Below, piece after piece: positions 38,666 through 46,983 of a stretch of DNA of 64,000 nt (positions are counted from its first letter, which is position 1; the number at the start of each line of letters is the position of its first letter). The stretch is from Rhodospira trueperi. Its GTDB lineage: Bacteria > Pseudomonadota > Alphaproteobacteria > Rhodospirillales > Rhodospirillaceae. Both the position numbers and the translations under genes were made by a program. The notes beneath the pieces are model-generated. The model did no database searches, was not told the origin of the DNA, and was given only the letters and a program-made list of their open reading frames with translations. The stretch spans positions 124,001 to 188,000 of the forward strand of contig NZ_FNAP01000007.1 in NCBI RefSeq assembly GCF_900101965.1, read 5' to 3'.

Positions 38666-40156
38666 ATGACCCGCCACATCCTGGCCCTGGACCAGGGCAC
38701 CACGTCCACCCGCGCCATCGTGTTCGACCGCGACGGCGCGGCCGTCGCCAGCGCGCGCCGGGACCTGACGCAATACTATCCGGCCGACGGCTGGGTCGAG
38801 CACGACGCCGGCGAGATCCGCGACCACGCCATCGCCGTCTGCCGCGAGGCGCTGGCGGGAGCCGGCCTTTCCGCCGCCGACGTGGCCGCCATTGGCATCA
38901 CCAACCAGCGCGAGACCGCCGTGCTGTGGGACCGCGCCACCGGCGAGCCGGTGCACCGGGCCATCGTCTGGCAGGACCGCCGCACCGCTCCGATGTGCCG
39001 CGACCTGCGGGCCGCCGGTCACGAGGCCCTAATCCGGCGCAAGACCGGCCTGTTGCTGGACCCCTACTTCTCCGCCACCAAGGTGGCCTGGATGTTGGAG
39101 ACCGCGCCGGACCTGCGCGCCCGCGCCGAGGTCGGGGACCTGTGCTTCGGCACGGTGGACTCGTGGCTGCTGTGGAGCCTGACCGGCGGCGCCGTGCATG
39201 CCACCGATGCCACCAACGCCGGGCGCACCCTGCTGTTCGACATCCGCACCCAGCGCTGGGACGGCGACCTGCTGGCGCTGTTCGACATTCCCCGGGCGCT
39301 GTTGCCGGAGGTCATGGACAACGCCGCCGATTTCGGCGTCACGCGGCCGGATCTGCTGGGCGGCGCCATCCCCATCACCGGCATGGCCGGGGACCAGCAT
39401 GCGGCCGTCGTCGGTCAGGGCTGCTTCGCGCCGGGCATGATCAAGTCCACCTACGGCACCGGCGCCTTCGCCCTCATCACCATGGGCGACACCTTCGTGG
39501 AAAGCCGCAACCGGCTGTTGACAACGCTGGCGTATCGTCTCGACGGCCGCCCCACCTATGCCATGGAGGGCGCCATCTTTGTCGCCGGCGCCGCCGTGCA
39601 GTGGCTGCGCGACGGCCTGGGGATCATCGACACCGCCGCCGACAGCGAAGCCCTGGCAGCGTCCGTGCCTGACACCGGCGGCTGCTATCTGGTGCCGGCC
39701 TTCACCGGGCTGGGCGCGCCCTACTGGGATCCGGACGCGCGCGGTGCCTTGCTCGGCCTGACCCGCGACACCGGCCGCGCCCACATCGCCCGGGCCGCGC
39801 TGGAGGCCCAGGGGTATCAGACCCGCGATTTGATGGAAGCCATGACCGCCGACAGCGGCACGGCGCCGGTCTCGCTGCGGGTGGACGGGGGACTGGTGGC
39901 CAACGACTGGGCCTGCCAGTTCCTGGCCGACGTGCTGGACGTCACCGTGGAGCGTCCGGCGGTGATCGAGACCACGGCCCTGGGCGCGGCGTGGCTGGCG
40001 GGGCTGCGCGTTGGGCTGTACAAAAGCCTCGACGATCTGGCGGGCCGCTGGCGGCCGGATCGGGCCTTCACCCCCGCCATGGCGGCCACCGACCGGGAGC
40101 GGTTGTATGCCGGATGGACCGCCGCCGTCGGGCGGGTTATCACATCGGGTCGGTAG
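38666..40156 (+). CDS. glpK: Glycerol kinase
   Basis: The 496-residue enzyme phosphorylates glycerol to glycerol 3-phosphate. FGGY-family landmarks are all present: [14 protein letters not shown] at the start, [70 protein letters not shown] and [17 protein letters not shown] precedes the ATG. Length is normal. A broken near-identical copy lies 3 kb upstream. Confidence 0.95.
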   Translation: MTRHILALDQGTTSTRAIVFDRDGAAVASARRDLTQYYPADGWVEHDAGEIRDHAIAVCREALAGAGLSAADVAAIGITNQRETAVLWDRATGEPVHRAIVWQDRRTAPMCRDLRAAGHEALIRRKTGLLLDPYFSATKVAWMLETAPDLRARAEVGDLCFGTVDSWLLWSLTGGAVHATDATNAGRTLLFDIRTQRWDGDLLALFDIPRALLPEVMDNAADFGVTRPDLLGGAIPITGMAGDQHAAVVGQGCFAPGMIKSTYGTGAFALITMGDTFVESRNRLLTTLAYRLDGRPTYAMEGAIFVAGAAVQWLRDGLGIIDTAADSEALAASVPDTGGCYLVPAFTGLGAPYWDPDARGALLGLTRDTGRAHIARAALEAQGYQTRDLMEAMTADSGTAPVSLRVDGGLVANDWACQFLADVLDVTVERPAVIETTALGAAWLAGLRVGLYKSLDDLAGRWRPDRAFTPAMAATDRERLYAGWTAAVGRVITSGR

Positions 40157-40174
40157 AAAGGGGGACATCAAACG

Positions 40175-40366
40175 ATGCCGAGGATGGGAAAGCTGAGCGC
40201 CGAGGACAGGGCAGCGCTTGTCGATGCCATCAGAACCGCGCGCATCCTGCCCGCGACCGTTGACGAGATCGCCGAGGGCAACGAGGAGGGCCACCGGAAG
40301 ATTCGCATCGCCCGCAACGATCTGTGGCGGATTCGGGTCGTCGATGGTCTGGAGATCGACGACTGA
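40175..40366 (+). CDS. Small hypothetical protein
   Basis: The 63-residue charged protein (MPRMGKLSAEDRAALVDAIR, ending VVDGLEIDD) is not recognised. It begins 18 bases after glpK with AAAGGGGG upstream, and lies 40 bases before a membrane protein with a PqqD-like start. Codon bias is normal, so expression is likely. A role as a peptide partner of the next gene is only a suggestion. Confidence 0.5.
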   Translation: MPRMGKLSAEDRAALVDAIRTARILPATVDEIAEGNEEGHRKIRIARNDLWRIRVVDGLEIDD

Positions 40367-40406
40367 GCCGGAGTGGGACGGAACCGGGACAGAGGGACAG
40401 GTTGAA

Positions 40407-41195
40407 ATGGCCAAGAACACTGCCGTTCAGGAAGAGTGGCTGGAAGGGCATCTTGCCCTTGTCAACACCGCGCGAAAACCGGAGCACCAGGACAAAAGAA
40501 CAGGACACAGGGTCCGCCGATCCTCAAGAGCGGTCATTCTCAACGATTCCGCTGCCCATATGTGGGCGCTGCTGGACTACGGCCTGAACAGGTCCGAGAT
40601 CAAGGCCATCTACAGGGAAGCGATTACGGGGTACAAGGCCAGATACATCAACCGGGGCGTTGACGAGGTCTACGATGCCCTGCTGCGCACCGGCATGATC
40701 ACAGACACGCGCGAGGCCATTGTGCGGAGCCTGCGCGCGGTGTTGCTCCGCGTCGGAAGCTGGTACGTGCTGAGCGCGCTGGCCATTGGCTGGCTGATGA
40801 TGCTGGTGGACACCGGTCCGACCCGGGACGCGCTGGCCGGGATCGCGGGCGCGGTGGCGCCGTGGCTGCCCGTGCCGTACGTCGATGTCGAGGCGCTGCT
40901 TCTGGGCTTCCTGACCGGCTTTTCGGGAGCCATCAGTGCCCTGCTCTGGATTCCGGCTTTTGCCGCCTGCACCGTGACGGTCGTGTTCCTCTGCCGGCTG
41001 GCGTTGCGCGACTTCGTCCGCCGGGCGCGGGTGAGGCGCATTCTGCTCATGGCGGCGGTGATCTTCTATCTGCCGTACCTGATCGTCACCTTCGACACCC
41101 TCACGAACACACCGCTGCTGGCCACGTTCGGCGACACCGCGCTGTTCTCGTGGTGGATGTCGCTCCACGAGGCGGTGTTCCTGCCCTGGCGATGA
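40407..41195 (+). CDS. Membrane protein with PqqD-like N-terminal domain
   Basis: The 262-residue protein begins with a soluble part whose segment HRVRRSSRAVILNDSAAHMW followed by ALLDYGLNRSEIKAI and VDEVYDALLRTGMI resembles PqqD-type winged helices (the peptide-recognition element of RiPP pathways). Four to five hydrophobic helices follow between about residues 110 and 255 (SWYVLSALAIGWLMMLV, GAISALLWIPAFAACTVTVV and others). No radical SAM enzyme or other maturase is nearby. The domain match is by eye and uncertain. The gene converges with a toxin-antitoxin pair. Confidence 0.4.
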   Translation: MAKNTAVQEEWLEGHLALVNTARKPEHQDKRTGHRVRRSSRAVILNDSAAHMWALLDYGLNRSEIKAIYREAITGYKARYINRGVDEVYDALLRTGMITDTREAIVRSLRAVLLRVGSWYVLSALAIGWLMMLVDTGPTRDALAGIAGAVAPWLPVPYVDVEALLLGFLTGFSGAISALLWIPAFAACTVTVVFLCRLALRDFVRRARVRRILLMAAVIFYLPYLIVTFDTLTNTPLLATFGDTALFSWWMSLHEAVFLPWR

Positions 41196-41201
41196 CGGGG
41201 G

Positions 41202-41525
41202 CTAACTCAGCACCTCCAGCCCCTTTCGGTCCACCAGATCCAGCAGCTTGCGGGCCGTCGGCCCCGGCTTCCGGTCGCCGGCCTCCCAACCGGCGACGGC
41301 CGTTTTCGAGACATTGAGATAAGCCGCGAAGACCGGCTGGCTGACCCGGCAGCGCGACCGCAAGGCCTTCACCTGTTCGGGTGTAAAGGCCGGGGGCGCG
41401 GGCAGGCACAAGGCGTCGAACTCGCGCATGGTGACGTCGTTGAGGAGGCCGGCATCGTGCAGGCCCGTGGCCGTCTCATGGACCATGTCCAGGATCGGGC
41501 TCGTCTCGGTCTTACGTACGGTCAT
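41202..41525 (-). CDS. HigA-type antitoxin, XRE family
   Basis: The 107-residue protein has an N-terminal toxin-binding part and a Cro/C1-type helix-turn-helix (VKALRSRCRVSQPVFAAYLN followed by VSKTAVAGWEAGDRKPGPTA). It overlaps the toxin gene by 14 bases, and being downstream of the toxin is the order typical of HigBA pairs. It should neutralise the toxin and repress the operon. Confidence 0.85.
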   Translation of the reverse strand: MTVRKTETSPILDMVHETATGLHDAGLLNDVTMREFDALCLPAPPAFTPEQVKALRSRCRVSQPVFAAYLNVSKTAVAGWEAGDRKPGPTARKLLDLVDRKGLEVLS

Positions 41526-41910
41526 GGTCTGGTTGCTCTTCACGTTCGGCCACATCGACGAGCGCTCCCGACTGGATGGCCCGGATCGTCTGGGAGTCAT
41601 CCAGTCGCAAGAGCTCGGCGGCCAACTTCGCCAGGGCGGACTTTTCTCTCTTGGATAAAGACGCCTGCCCCGACTTTGGAAAGACGTAGAGAAGAACGGC
41701 CCTCTCGCGCGCTCGGAACGCCAGGACAGCCCTGTAGCCGCCACGTTTGCCGCTGCCGGGGCGGGCTATCCGCTGCTTGACGAGCCCACCTCCCAGGTCC
41801 GCATGAACAAGGCCCTGGTTCAATTCGTCGACAGCCGCTCGGATGGAATCGCCTGAGAGGCCTTCTCTCCGCAGGAATCGGGCCGCCTCTCGGGTTGCGA
41901 AGATTCGCAT
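41512..41910 (-). CDS. RelE/HigB-family toxin
   Basis: The 132-residue basic protein has the RelE-fold pattern GLVKQRIARPGSGKRGGYRA followed by VLAFRARERAVLLYVFPKSG and a helical C-terminus. Such toxins cleave mRNA on the ribosome. It is the first gene of a two-gene operon with the overlapping XRE antitoxin. Confidence 0.85.
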   Translation of the reverse strand: MRIFATREAARFLRREGLSGDSIRAAVDELNQGLVHADLGGGLVKQRIARPGSGKRGGYRAVLAFRARERAVLLYVFPKSGQASLSKREKSALAKLAAELLRLDDSQTIRAIQSGALVDVAEREEQPDHDRT

Positions 41911-42304
41911 GGGAATATCTTCTTAACGAATGTTGTTTCATTGAATCACTCCAGTTCACTATCATAAGATACACAATTGAAATAAAGCGACCGTAAGAGG
42001 CTCGGAAAACCAAACGTTGTAGACTAAACGTTGAAGATGCGTATAGCGACCATAGGCTGTATGACGATCAGCGCCTCCCTCGTTGTTCTGTTCAACTATG
42101 TTGCATAGAACCTTTCCAGTGTCAAGGTGCTGTGTCGACACACCAACAGCCTTTCCGGGCTCGTCAGTTTTCGTTCAGCGTCGCCGGCGCGTTCCTGCCC
42201 GAACCCACCCACCACATTGCCAGCCGCCCCCGTTCCGCGTTAAAGGACCGTGCCCGTCCCGCTCGGGGGGCGGGCGCCCCCGCCACTGCCGGAGCGCGCG
42301 CCGC
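41911..42304. other. AT-rich intergenic region upstream of serB and the toxin gene
   Basis: This region is distinctly richer in A+T (41930-42120) than the rest of the window. It separates the divergent toxin-antitoxin operon from serB. A 12-base palindrome TGTGTCGACACA lies at 42131-42142. No gene is supported; an upstream extension of serB through this stretch lacks any family similarity. Confidence 0.5.
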
Positions 42305-43279
42305 ATGGACACCCCGCCCCCGTTCCGTACGCTGACCGATCTCGGAGAGGACGATCCGTCGCCGGGCGCGCGCGGGCTCGACCATGTGCTGACGCTGATC
42401 GCGGCCCCCGGCTCCGCCGCCCTGACGGTCGAGCGGGTGGAGGCCGTGCGCACGGCCCTGGGCGGCCTGGGGGCGGAGACCGACCGGCCGCGCTGGCTGG
42501 CACCCGGGGAGGCGTGTGACATCGCCTTCGCCGGGCTGGCAATGGAACAGGCCGAAGGCAGTGCGCGCGCTGTCCTGGCGGACCTGCCGGTCGACCTGCT
42601 GGCCCAGCCCGTGGCCGACCGGAAAAAGGCGCTCCTGATCTCCGACATGGATTCCACCATCGTCACGTCGGAGACGCTGGACGATCTGGCGGAACACGCC
42701 GGCCTGCGCGACGCCATCGCCGCCATCACGCGGCGCGCCATGAACGGCGAGCTGGATTTCGCCGAGGCCCTGAGAGAGCGGGTCGGCATGCTCGCCGATC
42801 TGTCGGAGGAGGCCTTCGCCCGCACCTGGGCCGACACCCGCCTGACCACCGGCGCCCGCGCCCTCGTGGGCACCATGAAGGCCAACGGCGCCCGTTGCCT
42901 GCTGGTGTCGGGCGGGTTCCGGTATTTCACGTCCCGGGTGGCGGACCTCTGCGGCTTCGACGATCATGTTTCCAACGATGTGGTGATCGAGAACGGGCGC
43001 CTGACCGGCGCCGTGGTCGAGCCGGTGCGCGACCGTCAATCCAAGCTGGCCACGTTGATGGCGGAGGCCGGCCGGCTGCGCCTGCCCATGTCGCGGACGC
43101 TGGCGGTGGGCGACGGCGCCAACGATCTGCCGATGCTGCTGGCGGCCAGCCTGGGGGTGGCCTTTCACGCCCGCCCCGCCGTCGCCGCCGAGGCCCGCGC
43201 CGTCATCCGTCATGGCGACCTCACGGCGCTGCTGTTCGCCCAGGGCTACACCCGCGAAGAGTTCACGGAGAGCGCATGA
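42305..43279 (+). CDS. serB: Phosphoserine phosphatase
   Basis: The 324-residue HAD-family enzyme catalyses the last step of serine synthesis. The catalytic motif ISDMDSTIV lies near residue 115, motif II LLVSGGFRYF near 200, and VGDGANDLPML near 275. The first 90 residues form the ACT-like regulatory part seen in this family. ATG 42305 gives the usual length; the frame is open further upstream through AT-rich DNA. It overlaps the next gene by four bases. Confidence 0.93.
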   Translation: MDTPPPFRTLTDLGEDDPSPGARGLDHVLTLIAAPGSAALTVERVEAVRTALGGLGAETDRPRWLAPGEACDIAFAGLAMEQAEGSARAVLADLPVDLLAQPVADRKKALLISDMDSTIVTSETLDDLAEHAGLRDAIAAITRRAMNGELDFAEALRERVGMLADLSEEAFARTWADTRLTTGARALVGTMKANGARCLLVSGGFRYFTSRVADLCGFDDHVSNDVVIENGRLTGAVVEPVRDRQSKLATLMAEAGRLRLPMSRTLAVGDGANDLPMLLAASLGVAFHARPAVAAEARAVIRHGDLTALLFAQGYTREEFTESA

Positions 43280-44703
43280 CCGCCGACCCCCTTATCGACC
43301 GTCTCATCGAGATCGTCGGCCCCGCCGCCGTGCTGACCGAGGCCGCCGACATGGCGCCCCACCTGGAGGAGCCGCGCGGGCTGTTCCACGGCAAGGCCCG
43401 CGCCGTGGTCAAACCGGCCAGCACCGACGAGGCCGCCGCCGTCGTCGCCGCCTGCCACGGCGCCGGGGTGCCGATGGTGCCCCAAGGCGGCAATACCGGG
43501 CTTGTCGGCGGCAATGTCCCGTTCGAGCACGGCCGCGAGGTGGTGATCTCCACCGCGCGGCTGAACCGCATCCGCGATCTGGACCCGGTCAACCTGACGG
43601 CCACCGTCGAGGCCGGGGTGATCCTCGCCGACCTGCAATCCGCCGCCGCCGACGCGGACTGCCTGTTCCCGGTCAGCCTCGCCGCCGAGGGCTCGTGCCA
43701 GATCGGCGGCGCCATCGCCGCCAACGCCGGCGGCACCGGCGTGCTGCGCTACGGCAACATGCGCGAGCAGGTGTTGGGGCTGGAGGTGGTGCTGCCCGAC
43801 GGTCGCGTCTGGACCGGTCTGCGCCGCCTGGGTAAGGACAACGCCGGGTACGCCCTGCGTCACCTGTTCATCGGGGCCGAGGGCACGCTGGGTCTGGTGA
43901 CGGCGGCCACGCTGAAGCTCTATCCAAAGCCGGTGGCCACGGCGACGGCCCTGTGCGGCCTGGACGCCCTGGACAAGGTCACCGCTCTGCTGCGTCACGC
44001 CCGGGCGTGGTCCGGCGACGCCGTGACGGCGTTCGAGTTCCTGCCCCGGTTCGGCGTTGGGATCACCTGCCGGCACATGCCCGGCTGCACCGATCCGCTT
44101 GAAGCGCCGTGGCCGTGGTACGTGCTGATCGAACTGTCGAGCCCGCGTCCGGACGCCGGTGGGGACGGGGGCGTGCGCGAGGACCTTGAGGGCCTGCTGG
44201 CCGAGGCTCTGGAAACGGACATGATCGGCGACGCCGTGCTGGCGGAAAGCCTGGATCAGCGCGACGCCCTGTGGCGGCTGCGCGAGAGCCTGCCGGAGGC
44301 CCAGGGCTTCGAGGGCGGCTCGATCAAGCACGACGTCTCGCTGCCGGTCTCCTCGATCCCGGCCTTCATCGCCCGCGCCGACGCGGCGGTGGCCGAGGCG
44401 ATGCCGGGCATTCGGCCCTGTCCCTTCGGGCATGTCGGGGACGGCAACGTGCACTACAACCTCACTCAGCCCGAGGGCCTGGACAAGGCCGCCTATCTGG
44501 CGCGATGGGACGAGATCAACCGGATCGTCCATGACATCGTCACCGACATGGACGGGTCCGTCGCCGCCGAGCATGGCGTGGGGCGCCTCAAGGTGGGCGA
44601 ACTGGAACGCCTCAAGGCCCCGGTGGAACTGGAGATGATGCGCACCATCAAGCACGCGCTCGATCCGGCGGGCCTGTTCAACCCCGGTAAGGTGGTGGTG
44701 TAG
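43276..44703 (+). CDS. FAD-linked D-2-hydroxyglutarate dehydrogenase-like oxidoreductase
   Basis: The 475-residue flavoprotein of the FAD-binding oxidase type 4 family has the FAD segments VPMVPQGGNTGLVGGNVP and GSCQIGGAIAANAGGTGVLR near its N-terminus. The C-terminal family signature includes CPFGHVGDGNVHYN (metal and substrate histidines), AAEHGVGRLK and the ending LDPAGLFNPGKV. It overlaps serB by ATGA. Coupling fits known biology: SerA produces D-2-hydroxyglutarate as a by-product and this enzyme re-oxidises it to 2-oxoglutarate, which pulls serine synthesis forward. D-lactate dehydrogenase activity is an alternative. Confidence 0.85.
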   Translation: MTADPLIDRLIEIVGPAAVLTEAADMAPHLEEPRGLFHGKARAVVKPASTDEAAAVVAACHGAGVPMVPQGGNTGLVGGNVPFEHGREVVISTARLNRIRDLDPVNLTATVEAGVILADLQSAAADADCLFPVSLAAEGSCQIGGAIAANAGGTGVLRYGNMREQVLGLEVVLPDGRVWTGLRRLGKDNAGYALRHLFIGAEGTLGLVTAATLKLYPKPVATATALCGLDALDKVTALLRHARAWSGDAVTAFEFLPRFGVGITCRHMPGCTDPLEAPWPWYVLIELSSPRPDAGGDGGVREDLEGLLAEALETDMIGDAVLAESLDQRDALWRLRESLPEAQGFEGGSIKHDVSLPVSSIPAFIARADAAVAEAMPGIRPCPFGHVGDGNVHYNLTQPEGLDKAAYLARWDEINRIVHDIVTDMDGSVAAEHGVGRLKVGELERLKAPVELEMMRTIKHALDPAGLFNPGKVVV

Positions 44704-44733
44704 CGGGGGCGCGGGGGCGCGCCCCACACAGGG

Positions 44734-45432
44734 CTACGGCGTGTCGACGAGAACGATCTCGCTGTCCCTGATTGCCGTGAGGGCGATGGTGTCGACCGCC
44801 TCAACGGCGACGCCGTCGCGTTCGTTCGCGGCGACGCCGTTGACCTCGACCGCGCCGACAGCCGGGACGAGGTAGGCCTTGCGCGCCTCTCCCAGCGTCC
44901 ATTCGGCCCGTTCGCCGGCGCGCAGCGTGATCCCGGCGACCCGGGCGTCGGTTCGAAGCATCAGGGCGTCCCCGTCGCCGTCCATGCCGCTGGCGAGGAT
45001 TGCCCAGTCGCCGGCCCGCTCGCCCTTGGGAAAGGGTTTGGCGCCCCAGTGCGGGTCGCCGCCGCGTGCCGTCGGCTCGATCCAGATCTGAAACAGGCGC
45101 GTTTCCTCGTCTTCCCGGTTGTATTCCGAATGCCGGATGCCGCTGCCGGCACTCATCACTTGGACGTCCCCGGCTTCGGTGCGGCCTTCGTTGCCCAGAC
45201 TGTCCGTGTGGGTGATGGCGCCCTGCCGGACGTAGGTGATGATCTCCATGTCCCGGTGCGGATGGGGCGCGAAGCCCGTTTGCGGGTCGATCTGATCGTC
45301 GTTCCAGACCCGCAGCCGGCCCCAGCCCATGCGCGCGGGATCCTGATAGCCGGCAAACGAAAAGTGATGACGGGCCTTGAGCCAGCCATGGTCGGCGTGC
45401 CCCAGGCTTTTGAACGGACGGATTTCGATCAT
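44734..45432 (-). CDS. Pirin-family protein (bicupin, quercetinase-like)
   Basis: The 232-residue protein shows the pirin/YhaK signature GFAPHPHRDMEIITYVRQGA with metal ligands His-x-His in the first cupin. SAGSGIRHSEYN and LFQIWIEPTARGGDPHW follow. A degenerate second cupin occupies the rest. Such proteins bind iron and some cleave flavonols; their cellular role is mostly unknown. ATG 45432 fits the family start (MIEIRPFKSLGHADHGWLKA). Confidence 0.88.
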   Translation of the reverse strand: MIEIRPFKSLGHADHGWLKARHHFSFAGYQDPARMGWGRLRVWNDDQIDPQTGFAPHPHRDMEIITYVRQGAITHTDSLGNEGRTEAGDVQVMSAGSGIRHSEYNREDEETRLFQIWIEPTARGGDPHWGAKPFPKGERAGDWAILASGMDGDGDALMLRTDARVAGITLRAGERAEWTLGEARKAYLVPAVGAVEVNGVAANERDGVAVEAVDTIALTAIRDSEIVLVDTP

Positions 45433-45624
45433 GAAGAAACTCCGGTGAGAATGCGTTTCATTCCAGATAGGCATTCGAACCACGGCATGTCAGAGTCTTG
45501 GGTGTCGGAAATCGACCCACCGCGTTCTGCACAGACCGACGCCTCCGGGCCGTCCAGCCGGAATCTGGGCGCCACGGCAGAGACCCTGTCGTTCTTCATG
45601 GGGCTTGAATAGGCGCCCGGTCGG

Positions 45625-46983
45625 TCAGTTCGCCGTCGCCGTCACACCCTCCGGCTGACCCACGACGACGGTGGTCAGAGCCTCCGGGTCAAGCAGGCGC
45701 GCCGCCACTCGGCGGGCGTCGTCCAGGGTCACCGCCTCGATCAGGCTGTTGCGCTCGGTCAGGTAGGAGGGCGGCAGGTCCGCGTCCTGCATCGCCACCA
45801 GGATCCGCGCGATGGCGTCCGATGAGGAGAAGCGCAGCGGCCACGCGCCCGTCAGGTAGGTCTTGGCGTCGGCGAGTTCCTCGGTGGTCGGTCCTTGCTC
45901 GGCCATGCGGCGCCACTCGGCGGCGATTAGATCCAGGCTTTCGGCCACACGGGCGTTGCCGGTGGCCACACCGCCGATCCACAGCGCGGCATGGTTCAGG
46001 GGTATGAGGTAGCTGTAGACCGAATAGGCCAGACCCCGTTTGGCCCGAACCTCTTCCATCAGGCGGGAGGAGAACCCGCCGCCGCCCAGGATGTAGTTCA
46101 CGACATAGGCGGCGTACCAGTCCGGGTCCGAACGGGCCAACCCACCATGCCCGTACACGGCGACGCTCTGCGGAATGGCGCGGTCGATCACCACGGTGTG
46201 CCCGTCGGTCCGGGGCGTGGCGTCCGCAACGGCGGGCAGATCAGAGGTTTCCGGCAGCGCCCCGAACACCGTGTCCACCAGCGCCGACAGCCGCTCCGGT
46301 GTGATGTCGCCGGCCACGCCGATCATCAGGCGGTCGCGGACGAGGTGACGGCGCGCGAACGCCTGAAGGTCGGCGCGCGTCAGGGCGGCGATGCTTTCCG
46401 GCGTGCCGTCGACGGGCCGTCCGTAGGGGTGGTCCGGAAACACGGACGCATACCATTCATCCCGAGCGATGTGGTCGGGGTCCGTTTCATGGTAGCGCAG
46501 TCCGGCCAGCACCTGTTCCCGGATGCGCTCCACGGCCTCGGACTCGAAGCGCGGCTCGGTCAAGGCCAAGCGGAGCAGCGTCGCCGCCTCGTCCAGGGTC
46601 TCGGTCAATGTGCTCAGGGTGCCCTTGAACGTGTCGCGGTCGGCATCGAAACGAAGATTGATGGCCAGATCGGCCAGCCGTTGCTGGAACGCCTGGGAAT
46701 CGAGGTCGCCCGCGCCCTCGTCGAACAGGCCGGAGGCCAGGTGCGCCAGCCCGGCCTTGCCCTCCGGGTCCAAGGCCGCGCCGCCGTCAAACGCGAACTC
46801 GACGGTCACCAGCGGGTTGGTGTGATCCTCGACCAGCCACGCCTCAACCCCCGACTCGGGGCCCTGAACACGGGTGACCTCAATGGCGTGGGCCGGCAGC
46901 GCGGCCACGATCATCAGTCCCGCCCCGATTAGGACCAGGGCGGCGCAACGACGGAACGACATCACCATGCGGGCTCTCTTCAT
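45625..46983 (-). CDS. M16-family protein without zinc motif (non-catalytic partner)
   Basis: The 452-residue secreted or periplasmic protein has a signal peptide (ALVLIGAGLMIVAALPAHA). The HxxEH zinc motif is lost: the corresponding sequence reads LAHLASGLFDEGAG. The C-terminal substrate-binding segment GGGGFSSRLMEEVRAKRGLAY is strongly kept. This is the pattern of the inactive subunit in heterodimeric bacterial M16 peptidases, and the active subunit is encoded directly upstream, overlapping by a base. Confidence 0.9.
   Translation of the reverse strand: MKRARMVMSFRRCAALVLIGAGLMIVAALPAHAIEVTRVQGPESGVEAWLVEDHTNPLVTVEFAFDGGAALDPEGKAGLAHLASGLFDEGAGDLDSQAFQQRLADLAINLRFDADRDTFKGTLSTLTETLDEAATLLRLALTEPRFESEAVERIREQVLAGLRYHETDPDHIARDEWYASVFPDHPYGRPVDGTPESIAALTRADLQAFARRHLVRDRLMIGVAGDITPERLSALVDTVFGALPETSDLPAVADATPRTDGHTVVIDRAIPQSVAVYGHGGLARSDPDWYAAYVVNYILGGGGFSSRLMEEVRAKRGLAYSVYSYLIPLNHAALWIGGVATGNARVAESLDLIAAEWRRMAEQGPTTEELADAKTYLTGAWPLRFSSSDAIARILVAMQDADLPPSYLTERNSLIEAVTLDDARRVAARLLDPEALTTVVVGQPEGVTATAN

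Noticed and set aside
38377-39672. Long plus-strand frame overlapping glpK
   Set aside because: Out of frame with the clear glycerol kinase and made of Arg/Pro/Gly-rich shadow sequence.
44714-44725. GGGGCGCGCCCC as a terminator between D-2-hydroxyglutarate dehydrogenase and pirin
   Set aside because: The palindrome has no loop and no T run, so it cannot form a usual terminator.
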